64,000 nucleotides of DNA, taken from positions 83,707,676 through 83,771,675 of the forward strand of contig OY856186.1 in assembly GCA_963693315.1 (NCBI GenBank). Reading direction: 5' to 3'. The notes below the pieces were generated by a model. The model made no database searches. It saw nothing but the letters and a program-made list of their open reading frames with translations, and had not been told where the DNA came from. Below are positions 12,603 to 23,656 of this stretch, piece after piece. This DNA comes from Diogma glabrata (taxonomy: Eukaryota; Arthropoda; Insecta; Diptera; Cylindrotomidae). The stretch's first letter is position 1. Each line of letters begins with the position of its first letter. A program made the translations under genes and the position numbers.

Positions 12603-13964
12603 ATGTATTTAAAGTCATCTNNNNNNNNNNNNNNNNNNNNNNNNNNNNNNNNNNNNNNNNNNNNNNNNNNNNNNNNNNNNNNNNNNNNNNNNNNNNNNNN
12701 NNNNNNNNNNNNNNNNNNNNNNNNNNNNNNNNNNNNNNNNNNNNNNNNNNNNNNNNNNNNNNNNNNNNNNNNNNNNNNNNNNNNNNNNNNNNNNNNNNNN
12801 NNNNNNNNNNNNNNNNNNNNAAACAGGTATGCAGGTTTACCGCCTAACGTTAATTTATCAAAATATGCAAAAACATCGCAAACTAGTTCTCCGTATGGTG
12901 AAAGTTCTAGAAAACCTGTAGAAAAAATTCCTCCAATAATTACAAAATCTTCCTCAACGGAGATTCATAAAACTATGAAGGAACTAAATATTTCAAAATA
13001 TAATATACAAATAATGTCAATTGGCATAAAAATACTTACATATAGCCTATCAGACTATAACAAAATTTTTACTAAATTAAAAGAACATAACAATGGTATG
13101 TTCTCATATACGCTTGAGGAAAATCGTTTTGTTAAATTTGTACTATGTGGGCTCCATGATATGGATACAAATGAAGTTAAGAAAAGCCTCGAGAATAGTG
13201 GCCTGAGTCCTGTTAATGTTTGGAAAACTATTCCTAAAAAATATCGTCGAAACAGTGAAGATGCCCTTTATTTTGTTGCTTTCAAAAAGGGATCAATGTC
13301 TCTGAACCAATTAAAAAATATTAGATTTGTTAATAACACAGTGTGCAGATGGGAAATCTGTCGATCCACCAGCAAAGGTCCTCTACAATGTTATAAATGT
13401 AAAATGTATGGTCATGGAGCGAACGCATGCTACATGAAGCCAAAATGTAATTTCTGTGGTGGAGATGAACATATTGATGATATGGAGTGTCCTTTACAAA
13501 ACGATATTACTAAACATGTTTGCTGTAATTGTAGTGGAAATCATACATCTAACTCTATAATTTGTCCAGAAAGAGAAAAATACATTCAAATAAAAAATCA
13601 TCTGAATCTAAAAAATAAGTTGAGTCGACCTTCAAATCAACCAACGTTTTCATTTCAACAACAGGATTTTCCTATTCTTCCTTCAATACCTCATCAAAAC
13701 AACAATAAAAATTTTAATAATAATAATAATAATAATAATTTTGTTAACAAAAAAATGCAGTTCAGTACAGTGGTTCAAACAAATGCAATCAATCATGAAA
13801 ATTCAATTAATATTAATTCAGATAGCACAAATGATTTGTTTGCACCACATGAGTTATTACAAATTCTCAAAGAACTTGTTTCAGGACTTCGGGGGTGCCA
13901 TTCCAAAGAAGAACAATTTGATGTTATGGCTAATATTGCTATTAAATATGTCTGTTATCCATAA
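12603..13964 (+). CDS. Jockey-type retrotransposon ORF1 (gag-like, three zinc knuckles), 5' end in gap
   Basis: Nucleic-acid-binding ORF1 protein of a Jockey-clade non-LTR element, expected to coat the RNA and bring it to the target. After the gap the frame is open from 12822 to the stop at 13962. A PRE_C2HC-like domain (FVKFVLCGLHDMDTNEVKKS onwards, 13130-13330) precedes three cysteine-histidine knuckles at 13388-13590: CX2CX4HX4C, CX2CX4HX5C and CX2CX3HX6C. A polyasparagine run near the C-terminus comes from an AAT microsatellite (13716-13740). The start at 12603 is only the first ATG before the gap and shares the frame by assumption of gap length. The last 17 bases overlap the ORF2 start. 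Confidence 0.85.
   Translation: MYLKSSXXXXXXXXXXXXXXXXXXXXXXXXXXXXXXXXXXXXXXXXXXXXXXXXXXXXXXXXXXXXXXXXXXXNRYAGLPPNVNLSKYAKTSQTSSPYGESSRKPVEKIPPIITKSSSTEIHKTMKELNISKYNIQIMSIGIKILTYSLSDYNKIFTKLKEHNNGMFSYTLEENRFVKFVLCGLHDMDTNEVKKSLENSGLSPVNVWKTIPKKYRRNSEDALYFVAFKKGSMSLNQLKNIRFVNNTVCRWEICRSTSKGPLQCYKCKMYGHGANACYMKPKCNFCGGDEHIDDMECPLQNDITKHVCCNCSGNHTSNSIICPEREKYIQIKNHLNLKNKLSRPSNQPTFSFQQQDFPILPSIPHQNNNKNFNNNNNNNNFVNKKMQFSTVVQTNAINHENSININSDSTNDLFAPHELLQILKELVSGLRGCHSKEEQFDVMANIAIKYVCYP
12621..12820. other. assembly gap, 200 N
   Basis: Exactly 200 unknown bases. They fall within the 5' part of ORF1 of the Jockey element, so the true ORF1 start and length cannot be read; the round number suggests a placeholder length. 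Confidence 0.99.
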
Positions 13965-16605
13965 TTCTTTAAAAATTTGTGTGTGGAACGCGTACGGTAT
14001 AAAAAATAAAAAATTTGAGGTAATTCAGTTTTTAGATAATTTTAATATTGATATATTACTTATTAGTGAAACGCATTTAAAGCCTTCTATTTCATTTTCG
14101 ATTCCTAATTTTCGATTTTATCGTAATGATAGAGAAAATATTCGCAGGGGTGGTGTTGGTATTCTTATAAAAGATTGCATTAAACATTCGCTTCTTCCTG
14201 ACCTTAAATTAAATTGTATAGAATCCCTGGGTATTAATATAATAAGTAGTGATAATAATCAACTTAAAATATTTTCTGTATATTGTTCATATTCGAATTC
14301 TGAGCATCTCAGAAATGATTTTATAAAAATTTGTAGTGGTAAAATTCCTTACCTAATTGGTGGTGATTTAAATTGTAAGCATCCTAACTGGTTTTGTCCT
14401 AGAACTAACCGCGGTGGTCGAACTTTATATGATTATTCTATTAACTCTGATTGTGTTGTTATCGCTCCTCAAGATCCTACCCACTATAGTCCTGCTGGAG
14501 TCCCTAGTATTATTGACATATTTTTAACAAACAACCCTCAGTTGATATCCGAAGTTAACACTATTCAAGCACTCTGCTCCGATCATCTGCCAGTCCTCTG
14601 TTCAATAGTATTTAATAATCAAGTAGATCATTGCCATCGTAAATACTTTAACTATAAAAATGCTAATTGGAGCATTTATCAGAATCATATTTCATCTGAA
14701 ATTGAAAATTTCAATTTAAGTTCAATTCATACTATTTCAGATGTCAACGTTGCAGTCGATTTTTTGACAGCATCCATTTCTTCAGCTCGTGATCTATCCG
14801 TACCGCTTGTGCCTGTTCTTCCAACTGATAAATTGTTATTATCTGATCAAGTGTTAAGTTTTATCAGACACCGAAATTCGCTTAGAAGATCTTACCTCAG
14901 AAGTCGCCTTGCTCACATTAAAACCTCAATAAACTTGCTAAATAGAATTATTAAATATCATATAAATATTCTTTATAATCAAAAATGGCAAACGAAGCTT
15001 GAATGCTTGGATAATGGTTCAAGAAACTTCTGGAAAACAACTAAACATTTTAAAAACCATCGCAAGTCCATTCCACCATTAGTTACTCCCAACACTGGAA
15101 ATCGAATTTTCTTAAATACAGAAAAAGCACAAGTATTGGCTGATGTCTTCCTTGACGCTCATCAAATTCCAAACTCCAATATTGTAATTGAAGAACAAGT
15201 GAATGACTTTTGCACTAATTTCAATAATTTGGATAACAATGCTCCAATTTCTGAAATTCGCCCTTCTGAAATTTCTGATATTTTGAAATTCCTTCCAAGG
15301 CTCAAAGCTCCAGGTGTAGATAATATTCCATTTATTTTACTTAAAAATCTTCCTGAAAGTGGAATCCATTTTCTTAAGATAATGTTCGAGTGCTGCTTGA
15401 AGCTAGGTTATTTCCCAATTCAATGGAAAAAAGCTAAAATTACTCCTGTTTTAAAGCCTGGCAAAGACCCCACTCTTGCTACAAGCTACAGACCTATTAG
15501 TCTTCTTTGTACATTGGGAAAACTCTTTGAGCAGATTATCAAAAGAAGAATGGAAGAGTTCATAACTGACAATCAAATAATTATAAACGAGCAATTTGGT
15601 TTTAGATCTGGGCACTCTACAGTTCATCAAATCCATCGTGTAGTCAATCATATTAAATCTAATAGATCTTCGCTAAAATCTACTGGAATGATATTATTAG
15701 ACCTTGAACGAGCCTTTGATAAAGTTTGGCAAGACGCAGTCTGCTATAAATTATTTATATATGGATTTCCAATATTTTTAATTAAAATCATAAAATCGTT
15801 CTTAACTGATAGAACATTTTTTGTCCAGATTTTTGATTCCATGTCCTCTATACTTAGCATTCCAGCTGGGGTTCCTCAAGGTGCCGTATTGAGTCCTTTG
15901 CTTTTTTGTTTATTCATCAATGATATTCCAAGAGATAGTGAATGTAAATTATCATTATTTGCTGATGACACTGCAATATTTGTGTCAGATGAGCTGGCGG
16001 TATCTATTATCAATAAGCTTCAATTGTACCTCACTAAAATTCTCGAATTTTTTAAAAACTGGAAACTTAGTATTAACATATCAAAATGTGAAGCTATTTA
16101 TTTTACTAGGTGCAGAGCATCCCGTAAACTTCCACAACAACCCTTTCTGATTCAAAACTCTTCTTTGGAATGGAAACCTTCAACTAAATATTTAGGAATT
16201 TATTTGGATAAATCATTAACATTTAAGACACACGTCACTCAAATACAACAAAAATGTAATGCACTGTTCAAAAGTCTATATCCTCTACTCAACAGAAATA
16301 GTAAACTGAATAGTCATAATAAGACACTAATTTACAAGTGTGTGATTCTTAATATCATACTTTATGGTGCGCCAATTTGGTGGGATATTGCTTTGTGTCA
16401 TAAAAAGAAATTTCAAATTATTCAAAACAAATTTCTAAAAACTATATATAAACGCCCTAGACGTTATAGCACTTTAAGACTGCACAACGAATTAAATATA
16501 AAGCTTGTCAATGTAGTTGCTAGAGAAGCTAATGAGAGATATATAAATAAATTAAATTGTATTGAAAATGAATTAATAAATGCAATTAGCTTTACTACCG
16601 CTTAA
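13948..16605 (+). CDS. Jockey-type retrotransposon ORF2, apurinic endonuclease and reverse transcriptase, intact
   Basis: 885-residue polyprotein that nicks target DNA and reverse-transcribes the element RNA at the nick. The ATG at 13948 overlaps the ORF1 stop by 17 bases, as is usual in this clade, and keeps the whole endonuclease; earlier in-frame ATGs lie inside ORF1. Endonuclease motifs: WNAYG (13-17), SETHL with Glu41, GDLN (139-142), IIDIFLTN (188-195) and SDHLPV (211-216). Reverse transcriptase motifs: motif A DLERAFDKVW with Asp585, PAGVPQGAVLSPLLF, and motif C FADD with Asp673-Asp674. No stop or frameshift interrupts it and the length is normal, so catalysis looks possible. It is the youngest-looking coding element in the window. 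Confidence 0.95.
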   Translation: MSVIHNSLKICVWNAYGIKNKKFEVIQFLDNFNIDILLISETHLKPSISFSIPNFRFYRNDRENIRRGGVGILIKDCIKHSLLPDLKLNCIESLGINIISSDNNQLKIFSVYCSYSNSEHLRNDFIKICSGKIPYLIGGDLNCKHPNWFCPRTNRGGRTLYDYSINSDCVVIAPQDPTHYSPAGVPSIIDIFLTNNPQLISEVNTIQALCSDHLPVLCSIVFNNQVDHCHRKYFNYKNANWSIYQNHISSEIENFNLSSIHTISDVNVAVDFLTASISSARDLSVPLVPVLPTDKLLLSDQVLSFIRHRNSLRRSYLRSRLAHIKTSINLLNRIIKYHINILYNQKWQTKLECLDNGSRNFWKTTKHFKNHRKSIPPLVTPNTGNRIFLNTEKAQVLADVFLDAHQIPNSNIVIEEQVNDFCTNFNNLDNNAPISEIRPSEISDILKFLPRLKAPGVDNIPFILLKNLPESGIHFLKIMFECCLKLGYFPIQWKKAKITPVLKPGKDPTLATSYRPISLLCTLGKLFEQIIKRRMEEFITDNQIIINEQFGFRSGHSTVHQIHRVVNHIKSNRSSLKSTGMILLDLERAFDKVWQDAVCYKLFIYGFPIFLIKIIKSFLTDRTFFVQIFDSMSSILSIPAGVPQGAVLSPLLFCLFINDIPRDSECKLSLFADDTAIFVSDELAVSIINKLQLYLTKILEFFKNWKLSINISKCEAIYFTRCRASRKLPQQPFLIQNSSLEWKPSTKYLGIYLDKSLTFKTHVTQIQQKCNALFKSLYPLLNRNSKLNSHNKTLIYKCVILNIILYGAPIWWDIALCHKKKFQIIQNKFLKTIYKRPRRYSTLRLHNELNIKLVNVVAREANERYINKLNCIENELINAISFTTA

Positions 16606-16860
16606 TTTTTGCAACGTAGCTTTTAAGTTTAGATTTAAGTAGGTTAGGTAAATATAAGTTTTTTATTAGTTACTAAGCAGACTGAACTGCATTTGAAAAT
16701 ATAAGCATTCTTTTTCACTTATTTTTCGCAATACTCATACTAATTAATTTCATCTGTTGTAAAGCTTACTATTAAAAGCTGATCTCAGTAAACTATTAAA
16801 TTTATACAACTGTATTATAAAATTTAAAGTCAATAAAGGATTATTATAATATTTGACATT
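16606..16860 (+). other. Jockey element 3' untranslated region
   Basis: Short AT-rich tail after the ORF2 stop. AATAAA (in CAATAAAGG, about 16833) lies some 20 bases before the probable 3' end; no clean poly(A) tail or target duplication was identified, so the exact end is uncertain. Confidence 0.5.
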
Positions 16861-16957
16861 CATTGATTCTTTTATTTGTTATGGTGATCGTTTAAGGTTA
16901 AACAAATTTTAAATATCAATTAAATTTTTCTTTTAATTTTTGATCTCCGTAAGTTAA

Positions 16958-17461
16958 GGGTCGATTCTGATCGGTTTTGACAACTGTTATTTAAAACTCG
17001 GTTAAAATTATGTTAAAATAAAATTTGTCTTTACTTGATTCGCACAACACAAAAACTAAACGAAAAACATTTGTCTGAAATTATTTCATACAATTTAAAT
17101 ATTTCACTTTCACAGATTCACCAATTAATTTCACTTAAAATATACTTTATATAGTTTTTATATTATAATTTCACTGTATTTAATCAATTTCACTTAAAAT
17201 AAAAATTTTAGCAAACAAAAAGTTAGGTTAACAATACGAATTTTGTAAATAAATAATTTAACTCGTCCTCTTTTTGTTGAATTAAAATTTGGTTTAATAA
17301 TTATTAAAATATTGTGTAAATTGTAGAGAAATCTAAATTTAACGAAAACTTAACGCAAATGTTGCCAGGTGGAACAATCTGTTTTGGAGAATTTTTAATA
17401 AAGTTTTAAAAATAGGCTAAAATTTGATTTAAAAGAAATTAAAACCGATCAGAATCGACCC
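16958..17461. mobile_element. TIR element, about 504 bp, 21-bp perfect TIRs
   Basis: The ends are perfect inverted repeats of 21 bp: the left begins GGGTCGATTCTGATCGG and the right is its exact complement. The inside is AT-rich and without coding frames, with several repeated ATTTCAC-type blocks (17100-17200). Flanks do not give an obvious target duplication. A non-autonomous DNA transposon is the simplest reading. Confidence 0.75.
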
Positions 17462-17908
17462 CCAGATCTATAAAAGGATTTCATTTATCTCATCGAATTG
17501 ATTCAGCAAGAAAAATATCTATCCTTTTCTCTCTGTGTCTCTATTTATTTCACATACCACAAATCTACCGCGTATTCCAATAATGCAAAATAAAAATCAT
17601 TCCAATACTAGCATATCCAAAAAAACATAAGGTAATTCAAAATTTTATTAATGATTGATATTGCCAATATATAACAACCAACTCTCATAATATGAAGTAT
17701 CCTTTTAATATCATAGCTTCTGCGCATGATTCATTTACTGTATATTATCATATTTAAAAGAATTATTGAAAAAAAAAAACAAAATAGAATGAAACGCAGT
17801 ATACGAAAAATACAGTATCCGTTGGAATTGGTTTGTAATATGATTTTAAGTTGATTGATAGCACGGAACAATGTATTATTTACAGTATAAACAGTGTGAG
17901 GACTGTTT

Positions 17909-18184
17909 GGTTTAAACCAAAACCTCCGATATCATAGCCCTACTGATTCACGTCATTTGCAATAAACAATGAACATTGCCATATGCAAAAAATTGGATTA
18001 GTGTTTTTGATTTTTTGATTTTTTATATGGAGTTTTAGTTTTCCAGATGGCTTTATGGGCGTTAGTGGGTCCAGTGGTGATGGTGATTTTTAGAATTTTT
18101 TTTCAAAATGGTGCTAAAAGTTTACGATTTTTTTTATGCTAAAAAATGAGTTAGGCTTCTATATATCGGAGGTTTTGTTTAAAC
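17909..18184. mobile_element. short TIR element or paired transposon ends
   Basis: TTTAAACCAAAACCTCCGAT (17911-17930) and its near-complement ATCGGAGGTTTTGTTTAAA (18165-18183) face each other about 276 bp apart. The right end lies about 85 bp before the last codon of the mariner pseudogene, so these could be the mariner's own terminal sequences duplicated, or a small separate MITE. Confidence 0.5.
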
Positions 18185-18268
18185 ATTAAAAGAAAATGTC
18201 TATTTAATAGAATTTGTTGGTCGCTACACGAGCTGAAATTTATTTCATATACAATACACATGTTGCAT

Positions 18269-19112
18269 TTAAGAATGGAATTCGATCTCGGCCATATGAC
18301 CACCGCGAGCGCGTTTGCAGTGATCGATTCTTTGAATCCAATTTTCCACCACTCTTTCACACAAATCGGCTGAAATGTTAGCAATTTCGCGTTTGATATT
18401 GTTTCTAAATTCCTCTAACGTTGCTGGTTTGTTGACATAAACCAACGACTTCACGTAACCCCATAAGAAGAAATCCAACGGCGTTAAATCGTATGATCGA
18501 GGTGGCCATTCGACCGGACCATTTCTCGAGATTATATGATTACCGAACTTCCTCTTCAATAGATAAATTGTTTGATTAGCTGTGTGGTATGTGGTACCAT
18601 TTTGTTGAAATTACATATCACTGATGTCAAGTCCATCCAATTCTGACATAAAATAGTCTTCCAACATGCCGCGATAGTGATTTCCATTGACTGTAACATG
18701 GCGATCATTTTCATCGACGAAAAAATTGGGTCCAATCACACCTCCAGCATGAAATCCACACCACACGGTCACCTTTTGTGGATGAAATGTAATCTCTTGA
18801 AGCACATGTGGGTTTGTTGCTGACCAAAAACGCATATTTCGCTTGCTAACAAAGCCATTTAGCCAGAAATGAGCTTCATCTCTGAAGATGATTTTTCGAT
18901 GAAATTCATTATTTTCTTCAAACTTTTGCTGAGCCCAATCGGAGAAGTTTCGGCGCACAAATGATCAAGAGCCATCAGTTCTTGAGTTAATTTGATCCTG
19001 TAAGGGTGTAGATCTTTACGTAAAATTCACCGCAATGTGGTTTGAGAGACTCCCAATTCCTGTGAACGGCGTGGAATCAACTGATTTTACTCATTTTGAA
19101 CTGAAGCTCTTA
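18269..19112 (-). pseudogene. mariner-family transposase (DD41D type), inactivated
   Basis: Cut-and-paste transposase of the IS630-Tc1-mariner superfamily. On the minus strand the helix-turn-helix remnant reads IPRRSQELGVSQTTL near 19075, the first catalytic Asp lies in FRDEAHF, and the third in DLTPLDFFLWG, 41 residues after the second catalytic position. That spacing is typical of the DD41D group. It is dead: the second catalytic Asp is Asn (QQNGTTYHT), the Trp codon before it is TAA (18611-18613), another stop lies in the N-terminal part and a frameshift separates the N-terminal part from the catalytic core near 18960. The N-terminus is cut off where hAT DNA begins at 19115. Confidence 0.85.
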
Positions 19113-20092
19113 CGCAGTGACGTAGCTAGCATGGGTGGCACCCGGGGCGGATATTGTGGTGTCACCTCAAGAATGAAAACTGTCAATATTAATAAAAAGC
19201 CAATAAACGTAATTTATAATTTTATTTAATTAATACAAATGAGCATTATTATTAATAAGTTACATATAATTAAAATACTGTTTTATTTTACATTCTTTCA
19301 CATTGATGTATACAAATGAAACTTTTATGATAGGGTATAGTAAAAGAAAAATGTGAGCAGAATTAATATCGTCGCCTTAATAATGAAATAACGTATGCCA
19401 TATATACGTTGTTATTATATAATGGGTGCGCTGCATTCCCCATAAGGATCTCTATAGAGTAGCGTTTTAACATTTTCCAATTATTTTATAACTGGGGGTG
19501 AAAATTAATATTTTGTTAATTAACGTACATGCCAATTTGAATTTGGTTAAATATTGAAACAGCGTAAATGCATGTACGATATTTCAATTCCTACAGAATA
19601 ATAACTTGGGTAAAATCATTGTCGTATATCTTACATACATTACGTTCGCCACACAAAATGGTAAATCTAAAATATTGTATAAGCATCATTCATGACTACA
19701 TGATATACTGGTTCATATAAATAAAAAATTGTAAGAATATTATGCGTTAGTTCAATAATAATTTATTTTGGGCTTAATCGTACTTCCATGCAAAATGAAA
19801 TAACGTATATGAAATATGAAATAACGTATAAGGTGCCTGATTGACTTTGCACCTCTTTTTAGGTAGAAAAGCCAGCAGATGCCAATGTGAAATTTTAATA
19901 TGTTGCGGGGAAATTAGTCAAGATTAATTGGTAGAAATTTTTTTTCCAATATCTTTATTCATTCAATAGTGCTGCCGAGTTTACGAAAATCAGAAAATCG
20001 AAAAATCTTTAAACCCAATTATCTCGAAACTACACTATTGCGAATACGTTGTTTCATTATTAAAGCGACGATATACTCTCACATACATATTA

Positions 20093-23000
20093 TGTACACT
20101 AGGGTGGCCCTTAAAAACCAAAATTTTTATTTGTTGTACGGCACCCTCCCATTTCGTGTGAATACCCGTAAAAATATTATTTGAAAATTCTGATATCAAT
20201 CGGTCAATTCTAAGACGTGCCTCCGACCACTTAAAGTTGAGAAATTTTGTTCTGGACCCTAAAAAAAAATTTTTTTTTTTTTTGTGCGACACCCTCTCAT
20301 TTCGTGTCAATACCCATAAAAAAATTATGTGTAAAAATTGAAATCAAGCTTTCAACTCTAAGGGGTGCCCCCGGCCACTTAAAGTTAAGAGGTTTGGTTG
20401 TGGCCATTATAAAGAAAAATTTAAATTTTTTGTACGGCACCCTCCCATTTGGTGTCGATACCCATAAAAATATTATGCGTAAAATTTGAAATCAATCGGT
20501 CAACTCTAAGGGGTGCCCCCGGCTACTTGGAGTTGAGAGGTTTTGTTGTGGCCATTATAAAGAAAAATTTAAATTTTTGTACGACACCCTCCGATTTGGT
20601 GTCGATACCCATAAAAATTCTATGTGTAAAATTTGGTTTCCATCGGTCAACTCTAAGGGGTTCCCCCGGCCACTTGGAGTTGAAAGGTTTGGTTGTGGCT
20701 ATTACAAAGAAAAATTTAAATTTTTTGTACGATACCCTTCCATTTGGTGTCGATACCCATAAAAATATTATTTGTAAAATTTGATCAATCAATCAATCGG
20801 TCAACTCTAAGGGGTGCCTCCGGCACCTTAAAGTTGAGGGGTTTTGTTGTGGCCATTATAAAGAAAAATTTAAATTTTTTGTGCGACACCCTCCAATTTG
20901 ATGTCGATACCCATAAAAATATTATGTTTAAAATTAGAAATCTATCGGTCAACTCTAAGGGATGCCCCTGGCCACTTAATGGCCAGAACAAAACCTTTCA
21001 AGTTTAAGTGGCCGGGGGCACGCCTTAGAGTTGAACGATTGATTTCAAATTTTGCAAATAACATTTTCAAGGGTATTCACACGCAATATGGGGGTGTCGT
21101 ACAAAAAATTAAATTTTTCTTTGTAATGGCCAGAACAAAACCTTTCAAGCTTAAGTGGCCGGGGGCACGCCTTTGAGTTGAACGATTGAATTCAAATTTT
21201 ACACATAATTTTTTTATGGGTATTGACACGAAATGGGAGGGTGTCGCGCAAAAAATAAAAAATTTTTTTTTAAGGTCCAGAACAAAATTTCTCAACTTTA
21301 AGTGGCCGGAGGCACGTCTTAGAATTGACCGATTGATTTCAAATTTGGCAAATAATACTTTTACGGGTATTGACATGAAATGGGTGGGTGTCGTACAAAA
21401 AAATTTATATTTTTCTTTGTAATGGCCAGAACAAAACCTTTCAAGTTTAAGTGGCCGGGGCACCCCTTAGAGTTGAACGATTGATTTCAAATTTTACAAA
21501 TAATAATTTTTTTATGGGTATTGACACGAAATGGGAGGGTGTCGCACAAAAAATTTAAATTTTATTTTTAAGGTCCAGAACAAAATTATTCAACTTTAAG
21601 TGGCCGGAGGCACGTCTTAGAATTGACCAATTGATGAAATGGGAGAGTGTGGACATGAAATGGGAGAGTGTCGTACAAAAAATTTAAATTTTTCTTTGTA
21701 ATGGCCAGAACAAAACCTCTCAACTCTAAGTGGCTGGAGGCACGCCCTAAAAATGACCGATTGATTTTAAATTTTGCAAATAACATTTTTACGCGTATTC
21801 ACACGTAATGGGAGGATGTCGTACAAAAAATTCAAATTTTTCTTTGTAATAGCCAGAACAAAACTTTTCAAGTTTAAGTGGCCGGGGGCACGCCTTAGAG
21901 TTGAACGATTGATTTCAAATTTTACACATAATTTTTTCAATACCCATATTGACATGAAATTGGAAGGTGTCGCACAAAAAATAAAAAAAATTTTTTTAAG
22001 GTCCAGAACAAAATTTCTCAACTTTAAGTGGCCGGAGGCACGTCTTAGAATTGACCAATTGATTTAAAATTTTGCAAATAATATTTTTACGGGTATTGAC
22101 ATGAAATGGGAGGGTGTCGTACAAAAAATTCAAATTTTTCTTTGTAATGGCCAGAACAAAACCTCTCAACTCTAAGTGGCTGGGGGCACGCCTTAAAAAT
22201 GACCGATTGATTTTAAATTTTGCAAATAACATTTTTACGCGTATTCACACGTAATGGGAGGATGTCGTACAAAAAATTTGAATTTTTCTTTGTAATAGCC
22301 AGAACAAAACTTTTCAAGTTTAAGTGGCCGGGGGCACGCCTTAGAGTTGAACGATTGATTTCAAATTTTACACATAATTTTTTCAATACCCATATTGACA
22401 TGAAATGGGAAGGTGTCGCACAAAAAATAAAAAAATTTTTTTTAAGGTCCAGAACAAAATTTCTCAACTTTAAGTGGCCGGAGGCACGTCTTAGAATTGA
22501 CCGACTGATTTCAAATTTTGCACATAATATTTTTACGGGTATTGACATGAAATGGGAGAATGTCGTACAAAAAATTTAAATTTTTCTTTATAATGGCCAC
22601 AACAAAACCCCTCAACTTTAAGTGGCCGGAGGCACCCCTTAGAGTTGACCGATTGATTTAAAATTTGGCAAATAATATTTGTATGGGTATCGACACCAAA
22701 TGGAAGGGTGTCGTACAAAAAATTCAAATTTTTCTTTGTAATGGCCACAACCAAACCTCTCAACTTTAAGTGGCCAGGGGCACCCCTTAGAGTTGACCGA
22801 TGGATTTCTAATCTTAAACATAATATTTTTATGGGTATCGACATCAAAGTGGAGGGTGTCGCACAAAAAATTTAAATTTTTCTTTATAATGGCCACAACA
22901 AAACCCCTCAACTTTAAGGTGCCGGAGGCACCCCTTAGAGTTGACCGATTGATTTCAAATTTTACAAATAATATTTTTATGGGTATCGACACCAAATGGA

Positions 23001-23656
23001 AGGGTGTCGTACAAAAAATTTAAAATTTTCTTTGTAATAGCCACAACCGAACCTTTCAACTTTAAGTGGCCGGGGGAACCCCTTAGAGTTGACCGATGGA
23101 TTTCAAATTTTACACATAGAATTTTTATGGGTATCGACACCAAATCGAAGGGTGTGGCACAAAAAATTTAAATTTTTCTTTATAATGGCCACAACAAAAC
23201 CTCTCAACTCCAAGTGGCCGGGGGCACCCCTTAGAGTTGACCGATTGATTTCAAATTTTACACATAATATTGTTATGGGTATCGACACCAAATGGGACGG
23301 TGTCGTACAAAAATTTAAATTTTTCTTTGTAATGGCCACAACCAAACCTCTCAACTTTAAGTGGCCGGGGGCACCCCTTAGAGTTGAACGATTGATTTCA
23401 ATTTTTACACATAATTTTTTTATGGGTATTGACACGAAATGAGAGGGTGTCGCACAAAAAAAAAAAAAATTTTTTTTTAGGATCCAGAACAAAATTTCTC
23501 AACTTTAAGTGGTCGGAGACACGTCTTAGAATTGACCGATTGATATCAGATTGTGCAAATAATATTTTTATGAGTATTCACACGAAATGGGAGGGTGCCG
23601 CAAACTGTACAATGAAAAAAAATTCTAGTGTAATCTAAGGGCCATCCTAATGTACA
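20093..23656. mobile_element. foldback-type element made of 24 units of 148 bp
   Basis: Six units run in one direction (20093-20990, measured spacings 148, 148, 147, 154, 148) and eighteen in the opposite direction (20991-23656, nearly all 147-150). The outermost 0.9 kb on each side are reverse complements of each other unit by unit, so they form terminal inverted repeats of about 895 bp. The extreme ends TGTACACTAGGGTGGCCCTT and AAGGGCCATCCTAATGTACA are also inverted. The unit contains GGCCACTTAAAGTTGAG and ACCCATAAAAATATTATG. There is no unique core with a transposase; short open frames inside are artefacts of the repeat. A GTAC duplicated at both ends may be a target duplication but is itself palindromic. 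Confidence 0.85.

Noticed and set aside
18151..18384. Minus-strand 77-codon frame overlapping the mariner.
   Set aside because: A shadow frame of the mariner C-terminus and downstream DNA without transposase motifs in that frame.
20100..23640. About twenty overlapping open frames of 60-129 codons on both strands, all alike (e.g. KFKFFFVMATTKPLN, LKLRGFVVAITKKNLNF).
   Set aside because: They are translations of the 148-bp tandem unit; each frame recurs with the repeat and resembles no protein.
20093..23656. CRISPR-like regularity of the array.
   Set aside because: Units are 148 bp with no distinct spacers, in two orientations, in insect DNA with no cas genes.
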